The notes below the pieces were generated by a model. That model searched no databases and was not told where the DNA came from. It saw nothing but the letters and a program-made list of their open reading frames with translations. From Rhodanobacter sp. (GTDB taxonomy: Bacteria; Pseudomonadota; Gammaproteobacteria; Xanthomonadales; Rhodanobacteraceae), in NCBI GenBank assembly GCA_040371205.1, contig AP031382.1, positions 1,051,562 through 1,115,561 on the forward strand: DNA of 64,000 nucleotides, given 5' to 3'. This document shows, in pieces, positions 35,604-45,509 of the stretch. Within the stretch, counting starts at the first letter, position 1. Each line of letters opens with the position of its first letter. Both the position numbers and the translations under genes were made by a program.

Positions 35604-36908
35604 ATGTTCGGCTACTACCTTGATCTGGCACGACGCAGCCTCCAGCGCACGCCGGTGCTCACCGGCCTCATGGTGCTGGCGATCGGGCTGGGCATCGGTG
35701 CGTCGATGACGATGCTGACGGTACTGCACGTGATGACCGACGACCCGATGCCGGGGCGTAGCGCGTATCTGTTCCGTCCCTATCTGAACCCGGTGCCGCT
35801 TCGCATGAATCGGGGCATGGGGCCCGATCCAAGCATCAACCTCACCTGGCCGGATGCCATGGCCTTGTTGCATGCACGCAAAGGGACATACCAGGCGGCC
35901 ATGGCGGGAAACAGCCTGGTGGTGACGCCCGTGCAGGGGCGGCTTCGCCCGTTCACCGCCGACGGACGCATGACGACGCGGGACTTATTCGCCATGTTCG
36001 GGCTCCGCTTCGTCGCAGGCGCTGCATGGAGCGCCGAGCAGGACGATGGCGCCGCGGCAGTCGTGGTCGTTTCCCGTTCATTCGCGCAGCGAGTGTTCGG
36101 GAAGACGCAAGTCGTCGGCAGCGTCGTGTCGATGGGCGGGCACGATTTCCGCGTGATCGGCGTGGTCAGCGATTGGGCGCCGCGCCCCATGTTCTACGTC
36201 GATGCGTCGGAGAAGCGCTATGCGGGCGCCGATGCGTTCTTCATGCCGTTGTCGACCGGAATGGCCTTGAATCTAGGCACCAATGGCAACCAGAGCGGCT
36301 GGGGCTCGGATGAAAACAACCTGCACAGCCCTACCGTGACGTGGTTGCAGTTCTGGGTGGAACTCGACTCGCCGGCTGCCGTAGCCGGCTACCGGCGCTT
36401 TCTGTACGACTACGCGGCAAGCCAGAAGGCGGCAGGAAGGTTCCAGCAGCCGGCGTCGACGGCGCACTTGTACGGATTGATGGGCTGGCTCGGAAAGCAG
36501 CACATCGTTCCCGGCGATGTGAACATGCAGGCCGGGTTGGCGCTGATTTTTTTTGGCGTCTGCTTGCTCAATATCGTGGCCTTGCTGTTGGCCAAATACC
36601 TGCGGCGCGCGGCCGAGGTCAGCGTGCGGCGTGCGCTCGGCGCCTGCCGCCGGGACATTTTCGTGCAGTTCTCCGTCGAGTCGGCGCTGATCGGCCTGCT
36701 GGGCGGCGCTGTGGGGCTGGTGGCGGCAGAGTTGGGCCTGTGGAGCGTGCGCCAGCGGCCGGACGACTACGCCCATTTGGCCCGCATGGATTTGCCGATG
36801 CTTGCATTGGCGTTGACTGCTTCCGTCCTCGCAAGCGTGGCCGCCGGTGTCTTGCCGGCTTGGCGGGCTGCGTCGGTAGCTCCGGCCATGCGGCTCAAAT
36901 CTCAGTGA
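35604..36908 (+). CDS. MacB/FtsX-type ABC permease A8
   Basis: 434 residues with A-type layout (MFGYYLDLARRSLQRTPVL, VLHVMTDDPMPGRSAYLF). Both periplasmic Cys positions are lost (SGWG and SPTVTW where A2 has ECWG and SPCTW). The coupling segment AAEVSVRRALGACRRDI deviates from the EIGVRR consensus. Its base use is slightly less GC-biased than its neighbours, with a run of eight T at 36547-36554. A strong ribosome site (GAGGGGAAAGGGA) precedes the ATG. B8 follows after 13 bases. Confidence 0.88.
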   Translation: MFGYYLDLARRSLQRTPVLTGLMVLAIGLGIGASMTMLTVLHVMTDDPMPGRSAYLFRPYLNPVPLRMNRGMGPDPSINLTWPDAMALLHARKGTYQAAMAGNSLVVTPVQGRLRPFTADGRMTTRDLFAMFGLRFVAGAAWSAEQDDGAAAVVVVSRSFAQRVFGKTQVVGSVVSMGGHDFRVIGVVSDWAPRPMFYVDASEKRYAGADAFFMPLSTGMALNLGTNGNQSGWGSDENNLHSPTVTWLQFWVELDSPAAVAGYRRFLYDYAASQKAAGRFQQPASTAHLYGLMGWLGKQHIVPGDVNMQAGLALIFFGVCLLNIVALLLAKYLRRAAEVSVRRALGACRRDIFVQFSVESALIGLLGGAVGLVAAELGLWSVRQRPDDYAHLARMDLPMLALALTASVLASVAAGVLPAWRAASVAPAMRLKSQ

Positions 36909-36921
36909 AGGAGGACATGGT

Positions 36922-38181
36922 ATGCGTGTGCCGCCGATGATTGCCGCGCTCGGTCGCCACCGACTGACGTGCTGGCTGCTTGTCCTGCAGGCGGCCGTGA
37001 CCTGCGCGGTGGTGTGCAACGCCGCCTTCATGGTGACGCAGCGCGTGCAGCGGGTGAATGAGCCGAGCGGGCTGCGCGAATCCGGACTGTCGATCATGTC
37101 GCTATCGCTGGCCAAACTGCACGACGACCAGCTTGCCCAGTACCTGGGAGATGTCGATGCCTTGCGGCGCATCCCAGGCGTGCAGGCGGCGGCGCTGGTG
37201 GACGGCGTTCCGTACCTTGGCGGGGAATCCTCCGGGACGACGTGCGGTAGCCTGGATGCGGTCCGTCGCATGTTGGCTGCGCGTGCCGACGTACCGGGTT
37301 GTGCGGAGCCGGTGTTGTACAGCGGTGGACGACAGGTTCTTCAGGCGTTGGGGTTGACCTTGGTGGCCGGCCGGGATTTTCGCGACGGCGACTACGTGCA
37401 CGGGAAAGCCGGTTACCAAATGGGCGACGCATCGTCGGTGATCGTCAGCCAGAGCCTGGCGCGACGCCTTTATCCCGAGGGAAACGCGGTTGGGCAGATG
37501 GTCTACTTCGGCGCCGGTTTGTCGAAAGGGCAGGGCCAGCGGATCGTTGGCGTCGTGGAGCATCTGCAGCGCGGCATCCTGGGTAAGGCGATCGATGACG
37601 ATCAGGCCGTGCTGGTCCCGTCCGAGCCGGCGGATGCATCCGTCCTGTTTGCCTTGCGCAGCGCTGCGCGCGATCAGCGGCGCGTATTGGCGGCGGCCGC
37701 GGCATTGCTCGACGAACGCCATCCGGATCGTCTGCAGGATCCGAATTTCGGACGTCCGTATGCGCAGGTCCGTGCCGCCTACTTCCAGCGCGACCGCACC
37801 ATGATCGGCCTGCTGATCGCCTCAGCGCTGGGTCTGCTGTTCGTCACTGCGCTGGGCATTGCGGGGCTCGCCAACTTCTGGGTACAGCAGCGCACGCGCA
37901 GCATCGGCATCCGCCGTGCGATAGGCGCGACACGCGGCGACATCCTGCGTTACTTCCAGGCCGAGAACTTCCTGATCGTCGGCGTGGGCATCGTGCTTGG
38001 CATGCTGCTCGCACTGGCGCTCAATCTATGGCTGATGCAGCAATATGAGTTGACCCGCCTGCCGTGGCCGTACCTGCCGGTAGGCGCGCTGCTGCTGTGG
38101 CTGCTGGGGCAAGGCGCCGTGCTGGCGCCGGCGCTGCGCGCGGCCGCGGTTCCGCCGGTGGTGGCGACACGCACGATATGA
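36922..38181 (+). CDS. MacB/FtsX-type ABC permease B8
   Basis: 419 residues with divergent B-type layout (VPPMIAALGRHRLTC, TM1 AVVCNAAFMVTQR). The coupling segment is QQRTRSIGIRRAIGATRGDI and the protein ends VPPVVATRTI. It is the only B protein with a periplasmic Cys pair, C108 and C127, within an insertion after LGGESSG. Its partner A8 is one of the two A proteins that lost the usual pair. Ribosome site AAGGAGG. Confidence 0.88.
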   Translation: MRVPPMIAALGRHRLTCWLLVLQAAVTCAVVCNAAFMVTQRVQRVNEPSGLRESGLSIMSLSLAKLHDDQLAQYLGDVDALRRIPGVQAAALVDGVPYLGGESSGTTCGSLDAVRRMLAARADVPGCAEPVLYSGGRQVLQALGLTLVAGRDFRDGDYVHGKAGYQMGDASSVIVSQSLARRLYPEGNAVGQMVYFGAGLSKGQGQRIVGVVEHLQRGILGKAIDDDQAVLVPSEPADASVLFALRSAARDQRRVLAAAAALLDERHPDRLQDPNFGRPYAQVRAAYFQRDRTMIGLLIASALGLLFVTALGIAGLANFWVQQRTRSIGIRRAIGATRGDILRYFQAENFLIVGVGIVLGMLLALALNLWLMQQYELTRLPWPYLPVGALLLWLLGQGAVLAPALRAAAVPPVVATRTI

Positions 38182-38234
38182 ACCTTGCGCCGCCGCACAT
38201 GCGGTGAGCCTGCACGAACAGGAGGAGTGGACGG

Positions 38235-39554
38235 ATGATGGATTACTACCTGCGACTGGCGCTTAGCCGCTGCCGGCAGAACGTGCCGATGGTGTTGCTG
38301 TTGGTGTTGACCATGGCCATCGGCATTGCTTCCACCATGACGGCGCTGACGATTTTTCGCGCATTGGCGGGTGCGCCGCTGCCGGGCGTCAGTCCCTCTT
38401 TGTACGTGGCGACGATGGATGCGCGCGAGTCGGTGGACAAGGACAACCCCGACTACAAGCAGCCGGACAGCCTGCTGAAATTCGCCGACGCCAAGGCGCT
38501 GGTGGACGCGCACCGCGCCGTGCAGCAGGTGGCGGTGGCGCAGAGCCTCACGCAGATCGGCCGGCCGGATGGCGATCAGTCGGCTCAAGCCTATGGCCTG
38601 ATGGCCTACGGTCCGGTGTTGCAGGCCTTCGGCGTGCCCTTGCGCTACGGCCGGCCGTGGACGGAGGCCGAGCTGGCATCCAACGCGCCGGTGTTGGTGA
38701 TCGACACCCATACGGCGCAGAAGCTGTTCGGCACCGAGAACGCCGTGGGTCGCAGCGTGACGCTGGGGCGACGAAGTTTCCGCGTGATCGGCGTGAGTGC
38801 GCCGTGGAAACCGCGCGTGCAGATGTTCGACGTGGCGCAAAGCCGCGGCAACCTGATGGGACAGGACGAGAACTTCTTCGTGCCGGCGGAGGCCTCGCTG
38901 GATGCCGGAGTGGGGCCGCTCATCGCCGGCGAGTGCGGCAAGGATGCGCCGGTGGCCAGCTTCCAGTCCACGCAGGTTTCGCAGTGCCGCTGGCTGGAAG
39001 CCTGGGTGCGGCTGGACACGCCGGCGCAAGTGAGCGCCTATGGCCCGTTCCTCGCCGGTTACGCGAATGCCCAGCACGACGCGGGGCGTTTCGTGTATCC
39101 GCCGCAGGCAAGGCTGTACAGCACTCAGGCGTGGCTGGCGCTGAACCACGTGGTGCCGGATGACGTGCACCTCAACCTGATGCTGGCGGGCGGCTTCCTG
39201 CTGCTGTGTCTGGTCAACGTGGCCGGGTTGCTGGCCGCGCGTTTTCTGCGCCGGCAGGGCGACGTGGCGATCCGTCGCGCGCTGGGCGCCTCGAAGCGCG
39301 ACGTGTTCGTGCAGCATCTGGTGGAGACCGGTCTGCTCGGCCTGCTCGGCGGCGTGCTGGCCTTGCCGCTCACGTGGTTGGGTTTGTGGATAGTGCGCAT
39401 GCAGCCGGTGAGCTACGCGGAGGCCGCTCGCTTCAGTCCTGGCGTGTTCGCGATCCTGCTGGCGCTCTCGGTGGGCGTGGGGCTGGTGGTTGGCATTCTG
39501 CCGGCATGGCGTGTTTGCCGGCAGCCGCCGGCGTTGCAGATCAAGCTGGCCTGA
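38235..39554 (+). CDS. MacB/FtsX-type ABC permease A9
   Basis: 439 residues. The most divergent A protein: MMDYYLRLALSRCRQNVPM replaces the usual start, and TM1 ends with IFRALAGAPLPGVSPSLYVATMD. The Cys pair C234/C251 is retained (GECGK to SQCRW). The coupling segment is RRQGDVAIRRALGASKRDV. The start could be either of two adjacent ATGs (38235 or 38238); GAGGAG lies upstream. B9 follows after 10 bases. Confidence 0.88.
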   Translation: MMDYYLRLALSRCRQNVPMVLLLVLTMAIGIASTMTALTIFRALAGAPLPGVSPSLYVATMDARESVDKDNPDYKQPDSLLKFADAKALVDAHRAVQQVAVAQSLTQIGRPDGDQSAQAYGLMAYGPVLQAFGVPLRYGRPWTEAELASNAPVLVIDTHTAQKLFGTENAVGRSVTLGRRSFRVIGVSAPWKPRVQMFDVAQSRGNLMGQDENFFVPAEASLDAGVGPLIAGECGKDAPVASFQSTQVSQCRWLEAWVRLDTPAQVSAYGPFLAGYANAQHDAGRFVYPPQARLYSTQAWLALNHVVPDDVHLNLMLAGGFLLLCLVNVAGLLAARFLRRQGDVAIRRALGASKRDVFVQHLVETGLLGLLGGVLALPLTWLGLWIVRMQPVSYAEAARFSPGVFAILLALSVGVGLVVGILPAWRVCRQPPALQIKLA

Positions 39555-39564
39555 GGAGAGCCCC

Positions 39565-40800
39565 ATGCGACACATCGTCAAGCCACTGCTTCGCCAACGC
39601 ATGATGCCTTTGCTGGTCGCGCTGCAGGTGGCGCTGGCCTGCGCCATCGCCTGCAACGCGCTGTTCCTGCTGCAGCAGAAACTGGTGCCCATCGTGACGC
39701 CGGATGGCGTGGGGCAGCCGGATTGCCTGATCGTGGCGTGGAACATCGCGCCGCGCGGCAACCCGTGGCCGCCGGCCACCTTGCGCCAGACGGCGACAGA
39801 GCTGCGTGCCATCCCCGGCGTGGCGTCGGCCAGCCTCGCCGCCTCGTGGCCGATGGAGACCATGGCGCAGTTGAGCGGTACCGTGGTTGCGGAGGGCAAG
39901 GGCATCAAGGCCAGCGCGTCGGTCTACATCGGCGACCACCTGCTCGATACCCTGGGCCTGAAACTGCTGGAGGGGCGCAACTTCAGTGCGGGCGAGGACG
40001 CCTTGATCTACAAGGGCATGGGGCTGGAGGCCGACGGGCCGGCGATCATCACGCAGGCGCTGGCCCGGCACCTGTTCCCCGATGGCGATGCGCTGGGCAA
40101 GGTCATCCGCATCGGCGACCAGGCGGATGCCGCACGGCGCACCGTGGTGGGCGTGGTCGCGCATCTGATGCGCAACAAGTTCGGCCAGGACGACCGTGAG
40201 GACGTGGACTACACCTTGCTGTTCCCCGGCACCCCGTCGAACTGGCCGGTGCCGATCTTCGGCGTGCGGGTGCGTTCCAAGGCGGAAGCCACTGGCGTGC
40301 TCAAGGCCATGAAGGCCGTGGTCCAGCGCGAGCTGGGACCGAACATGATCCAGGGCATCGACCCGGCCTACGAGAGTTACGGCGACATGCGCGAACGCAT
40401 GCTGGCGCAATCGAAGGCCGCCGTGTGGCTGCTGTCCGGCGTCAGCCTGATCGTGCTGCTGGTCACCGTGGTCGGCATCATGGGCCTCACCAGCTACTGG
40501 GTGCAGCAACGCGCGCGGCAGATCGGCATCCGCCGCGCGCTGGGTGCGCAGCGCGGCAACATCCTGCGCGAGGTGCAACTGGAGAACCTGCTGGTGGTGG
40601 GCGTGGGCATCCTGTTCGGCATGGTGCTGGCCTATGCGATCAACCTGTGGCTGATGCACCGCTACGAACTGTCGCGCCTGCCGTGGAACTATCTGCCCTA
40701 CGGCGCCGCGCTGATGCTGCTGCTCGGCCAGTGCGCGGTGCTGTCGCCGGCGCTGCGCGCCGCGCGGGTGCCGCCGGTGGTGGCGACGCGCAGCGTGTGA
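39565..40800 (+). CDS. MacB/FtsX-type ABC permease B9
   Basis: 411 residues with B-type layout (MRHIVKPLLRQRMMP, TM1 AIACNALFLLQQK). The coupling segment is QQRARQIGIRRALGAQRGNI and the protein ends VPPVVATRSV. It contains KKxFGQD/DREDVDYTLLF-like sequence not seen in the other B proteins. It is the partner of A9 and the last permease gene, followed after 87 bases by the sigma-54 activator gene. Confidence 0.88.
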   Translation: MRHIVKPLLRQRMMPLLVALQVALACAIACNALFLLQQKLVPIVTPDGVGQPDCLIVAWNIAPRGNPWPPATLRQTATELRAIPGVASASLAASWPMETMAQLSGTVVAEGKGIKASASVYIGDHLLDTLGLKLLEGRNFSAGEDALIYKGMGLEADGPAIITQALARHLFPDGDALGKVIRIGDQADAARRTVVGVVAHLMRNKFGQDDREDVDYTLLFPGTPSNWPVPIFGVRVRSKAEATGVLKAMKAVVQRELGPNMIQGIDPAYESYGDMRERMLAQSKAAVWLLSGVSLIVLLVTVVGIMGLTSYWVQQRARQIGIRRALGAQRGNILREVQLENLLVVGVGILFGMVLAYAINLWLMHRYELSRLPWNYLPYGAALMLLLGQCAVLSPALRAARVPPVVATRSV

Positions 40801-40887
40801 TGGCGACGATTTTCCTAGGCGTAGGCCGATCGTCATGGCAACCTTTTTCTTCGGAGCCGCATCCATGCGGACATGTGCAGGAACAAG

Positions 40888-42228
<1,341 letters not shown>

Positions 42229-42302
42229 CGGATGTCGCTTGTGGCCGCGCTGGCGGCGTGGAAAGCTTCCGCTACCTTCATGTCCTTCGTCTGGAGAGCG
42301 TC

Positions 42303-42620
42303 ATGCGCATCCGTAACCTCATCGCATTGCCGTGTTGCCTGCTGTCCCTCGCCGCCATGGCGCAGACGGCGCCCGACCAGTGGGCGCGCGTCGCGCCGGC
42401 GGCCAGCGTCGCCGCGCCTCAGCGCGACTACGGCGCGCATGGCGACAAGGCCAAGCCGTCGCCGTTCAAGTTCAAGGAGTCGCGCAAGACGTGGGAAAAG
42501 GAGCCGCCGCCGCCACGCGCCAACGACAAGAACGCGGTGATGGGCACCGCGCGGCCATGGCAGAACGGCCAGCCGCCGGTGGATTGCGCGCAGACGCCGC
42601 ACGACGCCGCGTGCCATTGA
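42303..42620 (+). CDS. Small secreted protein, unknown function
   Basis: 105 residues with a signal peptide 1-20 (cleavage after AAMA). The mature part is short, polar and Pro/Lys-rich (KAKPSPFKFKESRKTWEKEPPPP), with two Cys near the C-terminus (VDCAQ and the final AACH) that could form a disulfide. I do not recognise a family. It lies between the response regulator and the sensor kinase genes, 10 bases before the latter, so it may modulate signal sensing in the periplasm. That role is inferred. Ribosome site GGAGAG precedes the ATG at 5 bases. Confidence 0.7.
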   Translation: MRIRNLIALPCCLLSLAAMAQTAPDQWARVAPAASVAAPQRDYGAHGDKAKPSPFKFKESRKTWEKEPPPPRANDKNAVMGTARPWQNGQPPVDCAQTPHDAACH

Positions 42621-42630
42621 GCCGGCTCGC

Positions 42631-44016
42631 ATGTGGCGCCGGCTGAATTCGCTGCAGTTCCGGCTGACCCTGTTGCTCGCGGTGGCGGCGGTGGCGGGGG
42701 CGCTGGTTTACGTGGGTCTCACGCAATGGCCGCTGCCGCAACTGATCGATTGGGCGCACAAGGACCTCTCGGTATCGCTGCACAAGCCGGCGCAGATGGG
42801 CGTGTACGGCGGCCTGGCGATCAGCGCCCTGGTGCTGCTGCCGCTGGCGTGGTGGCTGGCGCATCTGGTGATGTCGCCGGTGAGCCGGATGCTGCGAGCG
42901 CTGGAGGGCGCGGTGGCCAGCTATCGCGACGGCGACTTCAGCTTCTCCATCGCGGCGCGCCGCCGCGACGAGCTGGGCGAGTTGATCCAGATGCACAACG
43001 CGCTGGGCCAGACCCTGCGCGAGCAGCGCCAGCACCTGGTGCAGCGCGAGCTGCTGCTGGAGACGGTGGTGCAGAACACGCCGGTGGCGCTGGTGCTGTC
43101 CGACGTCAACGGTCGCGTGGTGTATTCCAACATCGCCTCGCGCCACCTGTTCAATGACGGCAAGAGCCTCAATGGGCTGAATTTCGCCGAGGTGCTGGCC
43201 GCCGCGCCGGAGGCGCTGTCGCGCGCGGTGGAGAGCGGCGAGGACGCGCTGCTCAGCGTGGAGCTGGACGGCAACGAGGAAACCTTCCACCTCTCGCAGC
43301 GCGCGTTCCGCCTGCAGGGCCGGCCGCACCGGCTGCACCTGTTCCGGCGCATGACGCGCGAGCTGTCGCGCCAGGAAGTGGCGACCTGGAAGCGGGTGAT
43401 CCGCGTGATCAGCCACGAGTTGAACAATTCGTTGGCGCCGATCTCCTCGCTGGCGCATTCCGGCGCCGAGCTGGCGCGTCGCGGCGACCTGGAGCGGCTG
43501 CCCGGCGTGTTCGCCACCATCGGCGAGCGCGCGAGGCACCTGCACGGCTTCATCGCCGGCTACGCCAGTTTCGCCAAGTTGCCCGCGCCGCAGCCGCAGA
43601 CGGTGGCGTGGGAGCCGTTCCTGGCTTCGCTGGCGCTGCACTGCCGCTACCGGCTGGCCGCGCCGGCGCCGGCGCAGCCGGGGCGCTTCGATCCGGTGCA
43701 GATCGAGCAGGTGCTGATCAACCTGATCAAGAACGCGCACGAGTCCGGCAGCTCGGACGACGAGGTCACCCTTGCCATCCTCGACGCCGGCAGCGAGCTG
43801 CGCATCGAGGTGTCCGACCGCGGCCCGGGCATGAGCGAGACCGTGCTGGCGCAGGCATTGCTGCCGTTCTATTCCACCAAGCGCTCCGGCACCGGGCTGG
43901 GCCTTGCGCTGGCGCGCGAGATCGCCGAGGCCCACGGCGGTCGCGTGCTGCTGGCCAACCGCGAGGGCGGCGGCCTGCGCGTGAGCCTGCGCCTGCCGCA
44001 ACACGGCGCGCGATAG
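42631..44016 (+). CDS. Sensor histidine kinase (NtrY/NtrB-like)
   Basis: 461 residues. Two membrane helices (about 9-31 and 58-82) flank a short periplasmic loop of about 25 residues. A HAMP domain follows (MSPVSRMLRALEGAVASYRDGDFSF). A PAS-like domain covers about 145-240 (VVQNTPVALVLSDVNGRVVYSN). The HisKA region carries phospho-acceptor His262 in ISHELNNSLAPISS, a form typical of NtrY-type kinases. The HATPase domain has NLIKNAHES, DRGPGMSE and GTGLGLALAREIAEAHGG. It is probably the partner of the response regulator at 40888 and the last gene of the efflux locus. Confidence 0.92.
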   Translation: MWRRLNSLQFRLTLLLAVAAVAGALVYVGLTQWPLPQLIDWAHKDLSVSLHKPAQMGVYGGLAISALVLLPLAWWLAHLVMSPVSRMLRALEGAVASYRDGDFSFSIAARRRDELGELIQMHNALGQTLREQRQHLVQRELLLETVVQNTPVALVLSDVNGRVVYSNIASRHLFNDGKSLNGLNFAEVLAAAPEALSRAVESGEDALLSVELDGNEETFHLSQRAFRLQGRPHRLHLFRRMTRELSRQEVATWKRVIRVISHELNNSLAPISSLAHSGAELARRGDLERLPGVFATIGERARHLHGFIAGYASFAKLPAPQPQTVAWEPFLASLALHCRYRLAAPAPAQPGRFDPVQIEQVLINLIKNAHESGSSDDEVTLAILDAGSELRIEVSDRGPGMSETVLAQALLPFYSTKRSGTGLGLALAREIAEAHGGRVLLANREGGGLRVSLRLPQHGAR

Positions 44017-44023
44017 CCTCGCC

Positions 44024-44029
44024 TATACT
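44024..44029 (+). promoter_or_regulatory. Possible -10 box (TATACT) before the SPFH gene
   Basis: TATACT lies about 30 bases before the SPFH start, in the short gap after the sensor kinase gene. No convincing -35 box is seen at the proper distance, so the call is weak. A change of function at this point supports a separate promoter. Confidence 0.3.
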
Positions 44030-44058
44030 GACCTCCTCACGGGAAAGAGGGGCGGGTC

Positions 44059-45003
44059 ATGGGGTCGATTCTTGCGTTGCTCATTGTGGTGCTGGTGGTC
44101 GTCGCCCTGCTGAAGATGGTGCGCATCGTGCCGCAGGGTTACGAGTGGACAGTGGAAACCTTCGGCAAGTACACCCGCACGCTCACGCCGGGCCTGCATT
44201 TGCTGATCCCGGTGTACCAGTCGGTCGGGCGCAAGATGAACCTGATGGAGCAGGTGCTGGACGTGCCTTCGCAGGACGTCATCACCAAGGACAACGCCGT
44301 GGTACGCGTGGACGGCGTGGTGTTCTACCAGGTGCTGGACGCCGCCAAGGCAGCCTACGAGGTGGCGCAGCTCGAACAGGCCGCGCTGGCGCTGGTGATG
44401 ACCAACATCCGCACCGTGCTCGGCTCGCTGGACCTGGACGAATCATTGAGCAAGCGCGACGAGATCAACGCACGCCTGCTCAAGGTGGTGGACGAGGCCA
44501 CCCATCCGTGGGGCGTCAAGGTCAACCGCATCGAGATCAAGGACATCGCGCCGCCGCGCGACCTGGTGGACGCGATGGCGCGGCAGATGAAGGCCGAGCG
44601 CGAGAAGCGCGCCAACATCCTCGACGCCGAGGGCTTTCGCCAGGCGGCGATCCTCAAGGCCGAAGGCGAGAAGCAATCGGTGATCCTCGCCGCCGAAGGC
44701 GAGAAGGAAGCCGCCTTCCGTGCCGCCGAGGCGCGCGAACGCACGGCGGAAGCCGAAGCCAAGGCCACCACGATGGTGTCCGAGGCGATCGCCGGCGGCA
44801 ACGTCAACGCGCTCAACTACTTCGTTGCGAACAACTACGTCGAGGCGCTGAAGGCGATGGCCGCCTCGCCCAACCAGAAAATGCTGCTGCTGCCGGTGGA
44901 GGCCACCGGCGTGCTGGGTTCGCTGGCGGGCATCGCCGAGCTGGCCAAGGAATCGTTGAGCCAGCAGCAGGCCTCCGCCAAGGCCGTGCCGCCGTCGCGT
45001 TGA
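44059..45003 (+). CDS. SPFH/Band 7 membrane protein (QmcA/paraslipin-like)
   Basis: 314 residues. N-terminal membrane anchor (about 3-20), SPFH domain (VPQGYEWTVETFGKYTRTLTPGLHLLIP), then a long Ala/Glu/Lys-rich coiled coil (about 175-250; KAEREKRANILDAEGFRQAA) and a C-terminal hydrophobic part. Such proteins scaffold membrane microdomains and are partnered with NfeD proteins, as encoded immediately downstream. Ribosome site AGAGGGG. The substrate or client cannot be read from sequence. Confidence 0.92.
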   Translation: MGSILALLIVVLVVVALLKMVRIVPQGYEWTVETFGKYTRTLTPGLHLLIPVYQSVGRKMNLMEQVLDVPSQDVITKDNAVVRVDGVVFYQVLDAAKAAYEVAQLEQAALALVMTNIRTVLGSLDLDESLSKRDEINARLLKVVDEATHPWGVKVNRIEIKDIAPPRDLVDAMARQMKAEREKRANILDAEGFRQAAILKAEGEKQSVILAAEGEKEAAFRAAEARERTAEAEAKATTMVSEAIAGGNVNALNYFVANNYVEALKAMAASPNQKMLLLPVEATGVLGSLAGIAELAKESLSQQQASAKAVPPSR

Positions 45004-45059
45004 TGCACTTCGCCGGCCCGCCTGCGCGAGCCGGCATCCGGACAGCCAGGACCATCGCC

Positions 45060-45509
45060 ATGCTCGGACAGATCGCAATCCATTACCTCTGGTGGCTGCT
45101 CGCCCTGCTGCTGATCATGGGCGAGGTCATGGTGCCCGGCTACTTCCTCTTGTGGATCGGCATCGCCGCGGCCGCGATGGGCGTGCTGCTGTGGCTGTTC
45201 CCGGGGCTGGGCCTGCTGGTGCAGGCAATATTGTTTGCGGCGCTCGCGCTGGCCGCCTGCGTGGCTTACGCGCGCTGGCTGCGGCCGCGCATCGAGCGCG
45301 ATGCGCCCGATGGCGAGCGGCTCAACCGCCGCGGCGAGCGGATGATCGGCCAGCGCTACGAGCTGGTCGAGCCCATCGTCAACGGCCGCGGCAAGGTGCG
45401 CGTCGGCGACGGCCAGTGGCTGGTGAGCGGGCCGGATCTGCCGCAAGGCAGCACGGTGGAAGTAGTGGCGGTGGACGGCACCACGCTGCTGGTGCGCGCT
45501 ACCGCATGA
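45060..45509 (+). CDS. NfeD-like membrane protein (short form)
   Basis: 149 residues. Three hydrophobic segments (about 5-75) followed by a small OB-fold domain (IVNGRGKVRVGDGQWLVSGPDLPQGSTVEVV). This is the NfeD1b type that accompanies SPFH proteins. The start at 45060 has AGGA upstream. An in-frame ATG at 45003 overlapping the SPFH stop would add 19 residues and cannot be excluded. The stop overlaps the next gene start (ATGA). Confidence 0.9.
   Translation: MLGQIAIHYLWWLLALLLIMGEVMVPGYFLLWIGIAAAAMGVLLWLFPGLGLLVQAILFAALALAACVAYARWLRPRIERDAPDGERLNRRGERMIGQRYELVEPIVNGRGKVRVGDGQWLVSGPDLPQGSTVEVVAVDGTTLLVRATA

Noticed and set aside
17256-40800. The permeases as MacB proteins with their own ATPase domain
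   Set aside because: All start directly with the first membrane helix and are 400-441 residues, whereas MacB is about 650 with an N-terminal ATPase; none has Walker motifs.
40833-40850. TGGCAACCTTTTTCTT before the response regulator gene as a second sigma-54 promoter
   Set aside because: The -24 part fits loosely but the essential GC of the -12 element is absent.
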